Assembly (NCBI RefSeq): GCF_000166715.1
Contig: NZ_AEMI01000028.1
Location: 1-57,010 of the forward strand
DNA length: 57,010 nucleotides
Direction: 5' to 3'
Origin: Leuconostoc gelidum subsp. gelidum KCTC 3527
GTDB lineage: Bacteria; Bacillota; Bacilli; Lactobacillales; Lactobacillaceae
The notes beneath the pieces are model-generated. The model was not told the DNA's origin. It searched no databases and worked only from the letters and a program-made list of their open reading frames with translations. The position numbers and the translations under genes were made by a program. Of the stretch, positions 8,467-15,680 are shown piece by piece (the stretch's first letter is position 1; every line of letters begins with the position of its first letter).

Positions 8467-8840
8467 AATTTTAAAAGTAGAATTGTGCTAATTTGATTAA
8501 ATATCATAACCATTTATTAATGGGTATGATAGCATGATATTAGACTGAACATTATCATCTAATTGTGTTAGCCAAGAAGCAACCAGATGATAATTCATCG
8601 ATTAAAAAATTACGACGCACGTATTTTGATTATAAATTTTAAATGCGCCGTCTTTGAATGCTAAAACAGTAAGCAAAGAATTCGCAAATATTGCTTACGT
8701 GGGGCAACGAACAACACTTGCAAAAAAGGTAAGGAAGGTGATATATACCATGGTATTGATGAAATGACATTTAGATAAAATTGCTGAAGGGTCAGTAAGA
8801 TAAAAACAAAAGAAGTCGTCAAATAGGTGATGATTTTTTT
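8467..8840. other. Gene-free stretch with possible decayed coding fragments and an inverted repeat
   Basis: No complete gene is visible. A 10-bp perfect inverted repeat (ATTATCATCT 8551-8560, AGATGATAAT 8585-8594) is separated by 24 nt. Short open stretches with coding-like composition occur, for example a 33-codon frame ending near 8641 and another reading NAKTVSKEFANIAYVGQRTT around 8655-8720, both interrupted by stops. These look like relics of a lost gene, but I cannot identify it. Confidence 0.4.
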
Positions 8841-8851
8841 TATAACTATAT

Positions 8852-8867
8852 ATGAAACATATTTCAT
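8852..8867. promoter_or_regulatory. Predicted ArsR/CzrA-type metal-sensor operator upstream of CDF gene
   Basis: ATGAAACATATTTCAT is a perfect 6-4-6 inverted repeat and contains TGAA-N6-TTCA, the half-site arrangement of CzrA/SmtB-family operators. It covers the -35 position of the extended -10 promoter TGG-TATATT (8875-8883), where a bound repressor would block transcription. The CzrA-like gene at 12478 is the obvious candidate regulator. Confidence 0.6.
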
Positions 8868-8874
8868 TTAAAAG

Positions 8875-8883
8875 TGGTATATT
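8875..8883 (+). promoter_or_regulatory. Extended -10 promoter of the CDF exporter
   Basis: TGG-TATATT lies about 32 nt before the ATG. The metal-sensor palindrome sits at the -35 position. Confidence 0.5.
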
Positions 8884-8915
8884 AAATATAGATATAAAAT
8901 ATTGTGAGGAATACT

Positions 8916-9821
8916 ATGACGCAAATGAAAATGAAACAAACACCATATATTATTGGTATTTCTTTAAACTTAATTTTTGTGCTGACAGAGTTGTTATTTT
9001 CGCAGTTGGCGCATTCGACAGCTCTATTTGCTGATGCTTTTCATAATTTGAGTGATGTATTAGCACTTGTTATTGCTTGGTTAGCTGTTATTGTATTTGG
9101 TTTAAAAGCCACTAAAAAACATACTTACGGTTGGCATAATTTGTCAATACTAGCTAGCCTTTTTAACACATTTTTATTGATAGGCGCCGTGCTTATTATT
9201 TTTTATGAAGGTATTTCTGACTTAATTGATCCGCCAACAGTAGCTACAAATGGTAAGACTGTGATGATTGTTGCTGCTATTGGTATCGGAATTAATTTTT
9301 TCACCGCTATGCTTTTTAAAGCAAGTGGGGCACCAGATGAACATGGTCATCATCACGAACAAGACCTTAATTCTAAAACAGCTTATATTCATTTGTTAGC
9401 AGATGCAGGGGTGTCCGTTGGTGTTATTGTTGGCGGTTTATTAATTCAGCTGACTAAATGGCCAATGATTGATGCGATTATATCCATGATTATTGGAATT
9501 ATTATTATCGTTACCTCTTGGTCGGTTATGGCATCGACATTTAATTTGGCAATTAATGGCGTACCAGATAAAGTTGACGCAGACGGCATTTTAGAGTATT
9601 TAAACACTAATAAAAATATTGTTCACTTACATGATTTACATATTTGGCCACTGTCAACTACAGAGGCAGCCTTAACGGTGCATTTAACTGTTAAAGATGG
9701 GGCAGAACCACAAGAAATACTTGATGATGTATCACAAGTATTACGCCAAAATTTTAATATCAACCATGTTACCATTCAAATTGAAACGTCGGTTTCATCA
9801 CAACCATGTAATTTAATTTAA
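8916..9821 (+). CDS. czcD: Cation diffusion facilitator (zinc/cadmium/cobalt exporter, CzcD-like)
   Basis: About 301 residues with six membrane segments. The two metal-site motifs are DAFHNLSD (TM2, HxxxD type) and HLLADAGVS (TM5, HxxxD). A His-rich cytosolic loop, DEHGHHHEQ, lies between TM4 and TM5, and the C-terminal cytosolic domain (HLHDLHIWPLST) is typical of CDF. These proteins export Zn2+ by proton antiport. The start is ATG 8916 with GAGGA 5 nt upstream; an in-frame GTG at 8904 overlaps that Shine-Dalgarno and is less likely. Regulation by a CzrA-type repressor is suggested by the operator at 8852-8867. Confidence 0.92.
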   Translation: MTQMKMKQTPYIIGISLNLIFVLTELLFSQLAHSTALFADAFHNLSDVLALVIAWLAVIVFGLKATKKHTYGWHNLSILASLFNTFLLIGAVLIIFYEGISDLIDPPTVATNGKTVMIVAAIGIGINFFTAMLFKASGAPDEHGHHHEQDLNSKTAYIHLLADAGVSVGVIVGGLLIQLTKWPMIDAIISMIIGIIIIVTSWSVMASTFNLAINGVPDKVDADGILEYLNTNKNIVHLHDLHIWPLSTTEAALTVHLTVKDGAEPQEILDDVSQVLRQNFNINHVTIQIETSVSSQPCNLI

Positions 9822-9948
9822 CGCGTAATGAAAATGTAATATTCTCATGAAAAGGCTTACAAGTACTAATGAAACAATTTTTTTTGTCATTTAATGACAA
9901 AAAGGACAGTCATTATAATGAAATAATAATTGACTAGCATTTTTTTTG

Positions 9949-9976
9949 TTGACGAATTTTTAAAAAAGTGTAACAT
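9949..9976 (+). promoter_or_regulatory. Promoter of mntH
   Basis: TTGACG (9949-9954), a 16-bp spacer and TAACAT (9971-9976). It implies a leader of about 200 nt before mntH. Confidence 0.55.
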
Positions 9977-9982
9977 ATATTA

Positions 9983-10170
9983 TGTATTAGGGCAGAGATA
10001 GCCGAGTTAGATACCTTTCATAAGCTTTCAACAACTAAGTTGAATGAAATTCTTTATGAAAATTATTTAGCACTTTAATACGTGTTTTAGCTCACCGTTA
10101 AGTAGCTTAAAAGTGATAAGTAAATGCGTATTTTAGTCAAAATTCGTTTGTTTTTGTCTTGAGGAGAAAT
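9983..10170 (+). ncRNA. Long structured 5' leader of mntH (candidate cis-regulatory RNA)
   Basis: The mntH leader is about 200 nt and contains several pairings: TTCAAC/GTTGAA (10027-10032 with 10039-10044), AATACG/CGTATT (10077-10082 with 10127-10132) enclosing TTTTAGCT/AGCTTAAAA (10085-10092 with 10104-10112), and an alternative CACTTTAA/TTAAAAGTG pairing that overlaps both. Competing helices are what a switch would need. It does not show the yybP-ykoY (manganese) or M-box consensus. Whether it senses anything is unproven. Confidence 0.35.
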
Positions 10171-10186
10171 TTAAAGGAGACTTAGA

Positions 10187-11578
10187 ATGGATAATTCTAA
10201 AAAAACACAAGATCATCACATCGTTCAAGATGCGACTGATACTTTAAGTTTGAGCGATGTCAACGGCTCAATCGAAGCACCAAAGGATGGTTCCTTCTGG
10301 CGTAAATTGTTGGCTTTTTCAGGCCCTGGGGCTCTAGTTGCGGTCGGTTATATGGATCCAGGTAATTGGGTAACTTCCGTGGGTGGTGGTGCTCAGTACC
10401 ACTATGTTATGTTATCAATTGTTTTGATATCAAGCCTAGTTGCGATGATGCTGCAGTATATGGCAGGGAAGTTAGGTATTGTCAGACAAGAGGATTTAGC
10501 TCAGGCAACCCGTGACCGTACAAATAAGCCCGGTGGTATTGCATTGTGGATTATGACTGAATTAGCGTTGATGGCAACAGATATTGCTGAAGTTATCGGT
10601 GGTGCAATTGCTTTGCATTTGTTATTTGGTTGGTCGATGATTGCCTCTGTTTTGACAACTGCGTTTGATGTTGTTTTGCTTTTGATTTTAATGAAATTTG
10701 GTTTTCGTAAGATTGAAGCAATTGTGATGACATTAATTATTACGATTTTAGTTATTTTTGGTTATTTGGTTATCTTATCAAATCCTAATTTGGTTGATTT
10801 GTTTGGTGGCTATCTTCCTCAACTTCAGGCAGTTTCAACACATGGGCCAAAGGGTGTTGATTCACCGTTGTTGATGTCATTAGGTATTATTGGTGCAACG
10901 GTTATGCCACATAACCTATACTTACATTCATCAATTTCACAAACACGTAAAGTTGACCGCAAAGACAAAGGTGCTGTCAAAGAGGCAGTGCGTTTCATGA
11001 CGTGGGATTCTAATATCCAATTATCTCTCGCGTTTGTTATTAACTCGTTTTTGTTGATTTTGGGTGCGTCACTATTCTTTGGCCAAGCTGATTCTGTTGG
11101 TACTTTCGGAGACATGTACAATGCATTAGGTAATACTAGTATTGCTGGGGCAATTGCTTCGCCAGTATTATCTACGTTGTTTGCTGTTGCGTTGCTAGCT
11201 TCTGGTCAAAATTCAACTATTACAGGTACGTTGACTGGTGAAATTATCATGGAAGGTTTCCTTCACATGCGTATTCCAATGTGGTTACGTCGAGTTGTGA
11301 CACGTGGTTTGGCTTTGATTCCAGTTATAGGGTTTACGCTCTACTATGGCGGTCAAGAAGGTGAATTAGATAAATTATTACTTAATTCACAGGTGTTCTT
11401 ATCTGTTGCATTGCCATTTGCAATGGCACCATTAATTATGTTTACCTCTTCAAAAAAGATTATGGGCGAATTTGTCAATCCAAAATGGATGATCATTTTA
11501 GGTTGGTTGACGTTTATTGTGCTAACAGGATTAAACATTAAATTGATTGTTGATATGGTAACAGGCTGGCTAGGATAA
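10187..11578 (+). CDS. mntH: Nramp-family manganese/divalent metal transporter MntH
   Basis: 463 residues with about 11 membrane segments. The Nramp signatures are [15 protein letters not shown] (TM1 DPGN metal motif) and [10 protein letters not shown] (TM6 MPH motif), with the conserved transport loop [20 protein letters not shown]. Nramp proteins import Mn2+ (and Fe2+) with protons. Lactic acid bacteria depend heavily on Mn. The ATG has AAAGGAG 9 nt upstream. It is followed after 20 nt by a universal stress protein gene, a pairing common in lactobacilli. A long structured leader precedes it. Confidence 0.95.
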   Translation: MDNSKKTQDHHIVQDATDTLSLSDVNGSIEAPKDGSFWRKLLAFSGPGALVAVGYMDPGNWVTSVGGGAQYHYVMLSIVLISSLVAMMLQYMAGKLGIVRQEDLAQATRDRTNKPGGIALWIMTELALMATDIAEVIGGAIALHLLFGWSMIASVLTTAFDVVLLLILMKFGFRKIEAIVMTLIITILVIFGYLVILSNPNLVDLFGGYLPQLQAVSTHGPKGVDSPLLMSLGIIGATVMPHNLYLHSSISQTRKVDRKDKGAVKEAVRFMTWDSNIQLSLAFVINSFLLILGASLFFGQADSVGTFGDMYNALGNTSIAGAIASPVLSTLFAVALLASGQNSTITGTLTGEIIMEGFLHMRIPMWLRRVVTRGLALIPVIGFTLYYGGQEGELDKLLLNSQVFLSVALPFAMAPLIMFTSSKKIMGEFVNPKWMIILGWLTFIVLTGLNIKLIVDMVTGWLG

Positions 11579-11598
11579 TAAATTAAAGGAGATTAATC

Positions 11599-12066
11599 AT
11601 GAGTGAATTAAATTTAAACATTGAACCAATGCAATTTAAGAATATTGTTGTTGGTGTGGATGAATCGAAACAAGGATACTTTGCTTTGGCAAATGCGATA
11701 CATCAAGCACATGAAGATGATGCGAAGCTAATCATTGCTTCTGTTTTGGAAATGGGAGATTTATCTACAATTGATGCCTTACATTTAGATGTCATTAAAG
11801 AAAAACGTGCTGAAGTTGAAGCAAATTTGGCTAAATATAAGGCTTATGCAGAGTCAAAGGGCATTACAAATGTCACAACAATTTTTGCTGATGGTGCCAA
11901 GGCGGGTGAAGCATTATTACAAGAAGTTGTCCCAAAAGTTGATGCTGATTTAATCATTGTTGGTGCACATTCACGTGATGGTTTCTGGGACTCACTAGGA
12001 TCACAAGCAGCGTATATTGCACGTCATGCTAAGATCTCATCGATGGTTGCTCGTAGCAGTAAATAA
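11599..12066 (+). CDS. Universal stress protein (UspA family)
   Basis: 155 residues with the Usp fold: NIVVGVDESKQGYFALANAI at the N terminus and a late glycine-rich stretch, IIVGAHSRDGF...GSQAAYIARHA. In nucleotide-binding Usp proteins the late motif is G-x2-G-x9-G-(S/T); here GAHSRDGFWDSLGS keeps most of that spacing, so ATP binding is possible. It is the second gene of the mntH transcript, separated by 20 nt with an AAAGGAG Shine-Dalgarno. A role tied to metal or acid stress is inferred from context only. Confidence 0.88.
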   Translation: MSELNLNIEPMQFKNIVVGVDESKQGYFALANAIHQAHEDDAKLIIASVLEMGDLSTIDALHLDVIKEKRAEVEANLAKYKAYAESKGITNVTTIFADGAKAGEALLQEVVPKVDADLIIVGAHSRDGFWDSLGSQAAYIARHAKISSMVARSSK

Positions 12067-12083
12067 TATATTGGTAATTTATT

Positions 12084-12110
12084 AAAAGTCGTCTGTTGAC
12101 GACTTTTTTA
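12084..12110 (+). terminator. Terminator of mntH-usp
   Basis: A 10-bp perfect stem (aaaagtcgtc / gacgactttt) with a TGTT loop and a T-run. Confidence 0.95.
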
Positions 12111-12124
12111 TATGAAAACACGAA

Positions 12125-12160
12125 ACCCTGATGGTTATATTGAACCATCAGGGTGTTTTT
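12125..12160 (+). terminator. Second hairpin terminator
   Basis: A perfect 12-bp stem (ACCCTGATGGTT / AACCATCAGGGT) with a 6-nt loop is followed by gttttt. It lies only 15 nt after the first terminator. It may be a backup, or the end of a separate small transcript. Confidence 0.75.
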
Positions 12161-12347
12161 AGTGAGAGTTTAGGAGGGAGTTTTAAAGATTTAAAAAGAG
12201 AAATGTTACCCGTTGGGTTTCGTGTGCAGAACTGATTCATCTGCAAATAAGAATCATAGATTAGTACCTGCCTTTCTAAAACTTGTCGTTGTTTGAGATG
12301 ACTTGTTTTATTGTTGGTACTAATATAACCTTCAAAGATTAAATTTG
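12161..12347. other. Gene-free stretch with inverted repeats
   Basis: No gene seen. A 9-bp inverted repeat ATTAGTACC (12260-12268) / GGTACTAAT (12316-12324) encloses 47 nt. A smaller TGCAG/CTGCA hairpin lies just before it. The minus-strand open frame over this region begins inside the heptanucleotide repeat with TTG and is low-complexity, so I do not call it. Confidence 0.4.
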
Positions 12348-12408
12348 TATAAAATATAAAATATAAAATATAAAATATAAAATATAAAATATAAAATATA
12401 AAATATAA
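12348..12408 (+). repeat. Heptanucleotide tandem repeat TATAAAA, about 8.7 copies
   Basis: Eight perfect TATAAAA units plus TATAA run without interruption. The array ends 54 nt before the -10 box of the CzrA-like gene. Perfect short repeats of this length are prone to slippage, so copy number may vary between strains. Confidence 0.95.
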
Positions 12409-12444
12409 CAAATAGCGATCTGAAAATGGATACGATATATTCAG

Positions 12445-12471
12445 TGTTCTAACTGTTCTAACTGTTATAAT
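12445..12471 (+). promoter_or_regulatory. Promoter of the CzrA-like gene, built on 9-bp direct repeats
   Basis: TGTTCTAAC occurs twice in tandem (12445-12453, 12454-12462), followed by the related TGTTATAAT (12463-12471), which forms an extended -10 (TGT-TATAAT). The -10 ends 6 nt before the ATG, predicting a transcription start on the A of the start codon. Confidence 0.7.
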
Positions 12472-12477
12472 AGAATT

Positions 12478-12780
12478 ATGAAAAAAGAAGTTATCATTGA
12501 GTTAGAACAAATTTTTAAAGTGTTAGGAAATAAACAACGTTTAACAATTCTCGAATTATTACGAGATCGCCCTTATACTGTATCTGAAATCATTGTGCGT
12601 TTAGGTATGGAGCAATCTGCCGTTTCACATCAATTAAAAGTATTACGTGAGGCAAAACTTGTTCAGACGACCAGAAAGGGACGTGAAATCCTGTATTGTT
12701 TGAGTGATTCCCATATCTTAATATTATTAGACAACGCATTAAAGCATGTGGCACACGCTTTTCAACATGAGACCAATTAG
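12478..12780 (+). CDS. czrA: ArsR/SmtB-family transcriptional repressor, CzrA-like zinc sensor
   Basis: 100 residues of winged-helix ArsR fold. The recognition helix region reads MEQSAVSHQLKVLREAKLV, followed by the wing GREILYCLSD. The C-terminal alpha-5 helix has Asp77-x-His79 and, ten residues on, His90-x2-His93, exactly the D-x-H-x10-H-x2-H spacing of the CzrA zinc site (Asp84, His86, His97, His100). There is no alpha-3 Cys pair. It should release DNA on binding Zn2+ or Co2+. No Shine-Dalgarno is visible, and the -10 box is 6 nt from the ATG, suggesting a leaderless message. The likely target is the CDF exporter promoter at 8852-8883. Confidence 0.88.
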   Translation: MKKEVIIELEQIFKVLGNKQRLTILELLRDRPYTVSEIIVRLGMEQSAVSHQLKVLREAKLVQTTRKGREILYCLSDSHILILLDNALKHVAHAFQHETN

Positions 12781-12793
12781 AAGAATAAAAAGG

Positions 12794-12822
12794 TTGACGC
12801 TATTTCATATTTTTGGTATTCT
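12794..12822 (+). promoter_or_regulatory. Promoter of tRNA-Leu
   Basis: TTGACG (12794-12799), a 17-bp spacer, and TATTCT (12817-12822) with an upstream TGG. Confidence 0.65.
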
Positions 12823-12864
12823 TATGTAGTTGTTTAAATATAATAAAACAACAGGTAAGTGATT

Positions 12865-12948
12865 GCCGTTGTGGCGGAATTGGCAGACGCGCTGGACTCA
12901 AAATCCAGTGGTGGCAACACCGTGTGGGTTCGACTCCCACCGACGGCA
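12865..12948 (+). tRNA. tRNA-Leu (anticodon CAA)
   Basis: 84 nt with a long variable arm. The acceptor GCCGTTG (12865-12871) pairs with CGACGGC (12941-12947), with discriminator A. The anticodon stem CTGGA/TCCAG encloses a 7-nt loop with CAA at 12899-12901. The T arm contains GGTTCGACTCC. The 3' CCA is not encoded. It reads UUG. Confidence 0.97.
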
Positions 12949-12955
12949 TTAATTC

Positions 12956-13003
12956 AAAAACACTATGACTTCAGTTTGAGAACTGAAGTCATAGTGTTTT
13001 TTG
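12956..13003 (+). terminator. Strong terminator after tRNA-Leu
   Basis: A 21-bp perfect stem (12956-12976 with 12981-13001), loop TGAG, then T residues. Confidence 0.95.
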
Positions 13004-13142
13004 TTGATTAGAAATAATGTTGTATTTAAAACAATTTGATTGAAGGTAAATAAGTGACATAAACAACTGATTAACGTCTATCAATTTATTGTGATAAAAA
13101 CGCGCTTACATTGCAAGTGCATTTTTTAATATAGCGGGTTAA

Positions 13143-13352
13143 TTAAGCTAACCAACCATGTGTTTGGAAATCGGTTAAAATACGATCAAACTCTTGGATT
13201 TTCATATCATTATCCAATTGATGAGCGGTCTGAAAATCATCCCATAACTGTTGTACACGTTTAGGAACGTGTGTAAGTTCTATATCACCAGTAGTTTGGC
13301 CGTAAACTTCACGACGCCATTCTGAAATAATATTATATTCTAATCCGTTCAT
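13143..13352 (-). CDS. Small conserved-type hypothetical protein
   Basis: 69 residues, soluble and acidic, rich in W/F/D/Q. It begins MNGLEYNIISEWRREVYG and ends FQTHGWLA. I recognise no family. Support for a real gene comes from a GGTAG-type Shine-Dalgarno about 10 nt before the ATG and the normal composition of the frame. It is isolated between the tRNA terminator and a gene-poor region. No function can be inferred. Confidence 0.6.
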   Translation of the reverse strand: MNGLEYNIISEWRREVYGQTTGDIELTHVPKRVQQLWDDFQTAHQLDNDMKIQEFDRILTDFQTHGWLA

Positions 13353-13715
13353 GATAATTATCTACCTTCAATGATAAAATTTTAGTTAGACATATAATAT
13401 AACACATAATTCAATATTCGCATATATATTAGCTATCTAAAAATAAAAAATGAGTGTTTGTAAAATAAATTATAATGCGTGGTTCAGTCGATTGAGAATG
13501 AAATAGCTATGGAACAGTATTATCAAAAAATAATCAGTGTAATATTTAAAAAGGTATATTATTTTTTAATGAGAGATAAATGGGCTTAAAATAAACTGTT
13601 TAATAGGAGTGAGATAATGAAAAAATATTAGGTGGCAATATTTTATTATAAGTGAACAACAATAAATTAAGTGAGATGCTGTTTTGTGATCTAGTCATTG
13701 TTAAAAATCAAATAT
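13353..13715. other. Gene-poor AT-rich stretch with a possible gene relic
   Basis: No intact gene. At about 13604-13632 a good Shine-Dalgarno (AGGAGTGAG) precedes ATG AAA AAA TAT TAG, a reading frame that stops after four codons. One base inserted in the A-run would give MKKILGGNILL before the next stop. This looks like the remains of a translated gene. Confidence 0.35.
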
Positions 13716-13843
13716 GAAAAACCACGATACGACTTGTATCGTGGCCGATGCAATCGCAATGACCGCTTTTCCGTTAAGCGGCCAAAACGATCGAATTTGA
13801 TTCAATAGAATAATTCAAAAGTTATGACCCCCTTTCCTAGATT
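13716..13843 (-). ncRNA. Compact minus-strand transcription unit (small RNA or small peptide gene)
   Basis: A consensus promoter faces left: TTGATT (13873-13878), a 17-bp spacer and TATAAT (13850-13855), giving a predicted start near 13843. A Shine-Dalgarno-like GGAAAGGGGG follows (13828-13837). The unit then has an 8-bp hairpin (GGCCGCTT / AAGCGGTC) and ends in a 9-bp terminator stem plus T-run (13717-13744). The length is about 128 nt. TTG frames exist: 14 codons (13818-13774), well spaced from the SD, and 34 codons (13805-13701) with a hydrophobic KAVIAIASATIQVVSWFFIF stretch, but the latter reads through the terminator. The layout resembles type I toxin or sRNA loci; identity is unknown. 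Confidence 0.5.
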
Positions 13844-13849
13844 AACTAC

Positions 13850-13878
13850 ATTATATAACCACAAATGTTAAAAATCAA
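13850..13878 (-). promoter_or_regulatory. Sigma-A-type promoter of the minus-strand small unit
   Basis: Minus strand TTGATT-N17-TATAAT, 5 of 6 and 6 of 6 consensus-like positions near optimal spacing. Confidence 0.75.
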
Positions 13879-14037
13879 TATATATGTTTCTAAACAATTA
13901 AAGATATATGAAACGCCTAGATTTGAAATTTTAAAATAAAAATGCTTACTGATTTTGATGATAACGTGTCAAAAAACACCTCTAAGGGGTAAATGATACC
14001 AAGAGCATATTTTTAGAATAATTATCAAAACAAATAA

Positions 14038-14046
14038 TGATATAAT
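14038..14046 (+). promoter_or_regulatory. Extended -10 promoter of the rsmG-parAB run
   Basis: TGA-TATAAT lies about 100 nt upstream of rsmG. Just downstream a weak 6-bp hairpin (AAGCTT / AGGCTT, 14056-14074) is followed by TTTTTT, which could attenuate. Confidence 0.5.
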
Positions 14047-14146
14047 TAAAGCGTTGAAGCTTGAAAATTAGGCTTTTTTCAGGTATTCTAGTATTAGTTG
14101 TAATTGGCGCTTTTTGTGCTGAACAAACTTGAAACGGAGCAAAAAA

Positions 14147-14866
14147 TTGACAGTCGAAGAGTTTATTTTAGCAGTTAAAAACGCTGGTATTACTTTAACA
14201 AAACATCAAATACAGCAGTTTGAAGATTATTTTAACATGTTAATAGCCACTAATGAACATGTTAATTTAACGGCTATTACCGAAAAGAATGATGTTTATC
14301 TTAAACATTTTTATGATTCACTAACGATTTCATTTTATGAACAAGATCTGCAGACAGCTGAAAAAACATTAATTGATATTGGAACAGGGGCAGGTTTTCC
14401 ATCCTTACCACTAAAAATTGTTTTTCCACAGTTAAAGATAACAATGGTTGATTCACTTCAAAAACGCATCAATTTTTTACAAGAAGTAGTTACTACTCTT
14501 GATTTATCTGGTGTTGAAATAATTCACGGCCGTGCTGAAGACATTGGTCAAAACTTAAGGTATCGTGAAGCATTTGATTATGCTACGGCACGTGCTGTAG
14601 CTCGGACAAGTGTATTGGCTGAGTATACATTACCATTTGTTAAAAAAGGTGGCAAGTTCATCGTTATGAAGGGTGCCGCTGCACAGCAAGAATTAGCAGA
14701 CGGTAAACAGGCCTTAGCCACACTAGGTGGGGTTTTGCATGATGAATTTGAATTTTCATTGCCTAATGGTGATGTGCGATATATTCAAATTGTGAATAAA
14801 AATAAGAAAACACCAAAACAATATCCAAGGCAGGCGGGAACGCCTAGTAAGAAACCAATCGGATAA
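14147..14866 (+). CDS. rsmG: 16S rRNA (guanine527-N7)-methyltransferase RsmG
   Basis: 239 residues. Motifs are NLTAITEKNDVYLKHFYDSL, the SAM-binding loop IDIGTGAGFPSLPLKI, and RAEDIG plus FDYATARAVA. It methylates N7 of G527 in 16S rRNA using SAM. The start is TTG 14147: GGAG lies 8 nt upstream, and the reading TVEEF fits the family start. An in-frame TTG 18 nt earlier lacks a Shine-Dalgarno. The protein is followed by parA, the conserved order in Firmicutes. The C-terminal tail is basic (KKTPKQYPRQAGTPSKKP). Confidence 0.95.
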   Translation: MTVEEFILAVKNAGITLTKHQIQQFEDYFNMLIATNEHVNLTAITEKNDVYLKHFYDSLTISFYEQDLQTAEKTLIDIGTGAGFPSLPLKIVFPQLKITMVDSLQKRINFLQEVVTTLDLSGVEIIHGRAEDIGQNLRYREAFDYATARAVARTSVLAEYTLPFVKKGGKFIVMKGAAAQQELADGKQALATLGGVLHDEFEFSLPNGDVRYIQIVNKNKKTPKQYPRQAGTPSKKPIG

Positions 14867-14918
14867 CAAACATGTACATGATGAGTGAACATGTTGATAG
14901 AAAGGACGTCAAAATCAC

Positions 14919-15680
14919 ATGGCACAAATAATTGCATTAGCCAACCAAAAAGGTGGCGTCGGAAAAACAACGACAAGTGTTAATTTAGGCGCAGCATTGG
15001 CACAAGCTGGTAAACGTGTATTACTGGTAGATATAGACGCGCAGGGAAATGCGACAAGTGGCTCTGGTGTCGACAAGTCTGAATTGGAACGTGATAGCTA
15101 TGATGTTATGGTTGATCGTGTACCAATAAGAGAAGTTATTGTGCCAACAGATAATTATGATTTAGTACCGGCTACAATCCAGTTATCTGGGGCAGAAATT
15201 GAGCTGGCAAGTCAAGAAAAACGTGAATATCGCTTAAAAAAAGCGTTATCAGAGGTGAACGATGATTACGATTTTATTTTGATAGATAATCCACCGGCTT
15301 TAGGTTTATTGACTGTTAATGCTTTTACAGCTTCTGATGCTATTCTTATTCCTGTTCAAACCGAATTCTATGCGTTAGAAGGATTGGGACAGTTGCTAAA
15401 TACGATTGAACTTGTTCGTCAGCAGTTTAACGCTGACTTGGATATTTCAGGTATTTTACTGACCATGTACGATGGCCGCACAAATTTGGCTAAACAAGTT
15501 TCTGAGGAAGTACGTAATTATTTCGGTGATAAGGTTTACACGACCGTTATTCCGCGTTCTGTACGTTTGAGCGAAGCCCCCTCATATGGACAGGCCATTA
15601 TTGATTTTGATCCACGCTCAATTGGATCAAAAGTCTATAGTGAGCTCGCACAGGAGGTCTTAAAACAATATGGCAATTAA
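14919..15680 (+). CDS. parA: Chromosome partitioning ATPase ParA (Soj)
   Basis: 253 residues. It has the deviant Walker A KGGVGKTTTSVN near the N terminus, VDIDAQGNATSG, Walker B FILIDNPPALG, and the C-terminal IPRSVRLSEAPSYGQAI typical of Soj. It binds DNA as an ATP dimer and cooperates with ParB in origin segregation. GAAAGGA precedes the ATG. The 3' end overlaps parB by 11 nt. Confidence 0.97.
   Translation: MAQIIALANQKGGVGKTTTSVNLGAALAQAGKRVLLVDIDAQGNATSGSGVDKSELERDSYDVMVDRVPIREVIVPTDNYDLVPATIQLSGAEIELASQEKREYRLKKALSEVNDDYDFILIDNPPALGLLTVNAFTASDAILIPVQTEFYALEGLGQLLNTIELVRQQFNADLDISGILLTMYDGRTNLAKQVSEEVRNYFGDKVYTTVIPRSVRLSEAPSYGQAIIDFDPRSIGSKVYSELAQEVLKQYGN

Noticed and set aside
9983-10186. 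yybP-ykoY manganese riboswitch or M-box upstream of mntH
   Set aside because: The conserved sequence blocks of either class are not present; kept only as an unclassified structured leader.
12148-12411. 87-codon minus-strand open frame
   Set aside because: It starts with TTG inside the TATAAAA repeat, is low-complexity at its start, has no Shine-Dalgarno, and overlaps a terminator.
13701-13843. Fst or Hol_Tox family type I toxin
   Set aside because: Neither short frame shows the family signatures, so only a generic small unit is called.
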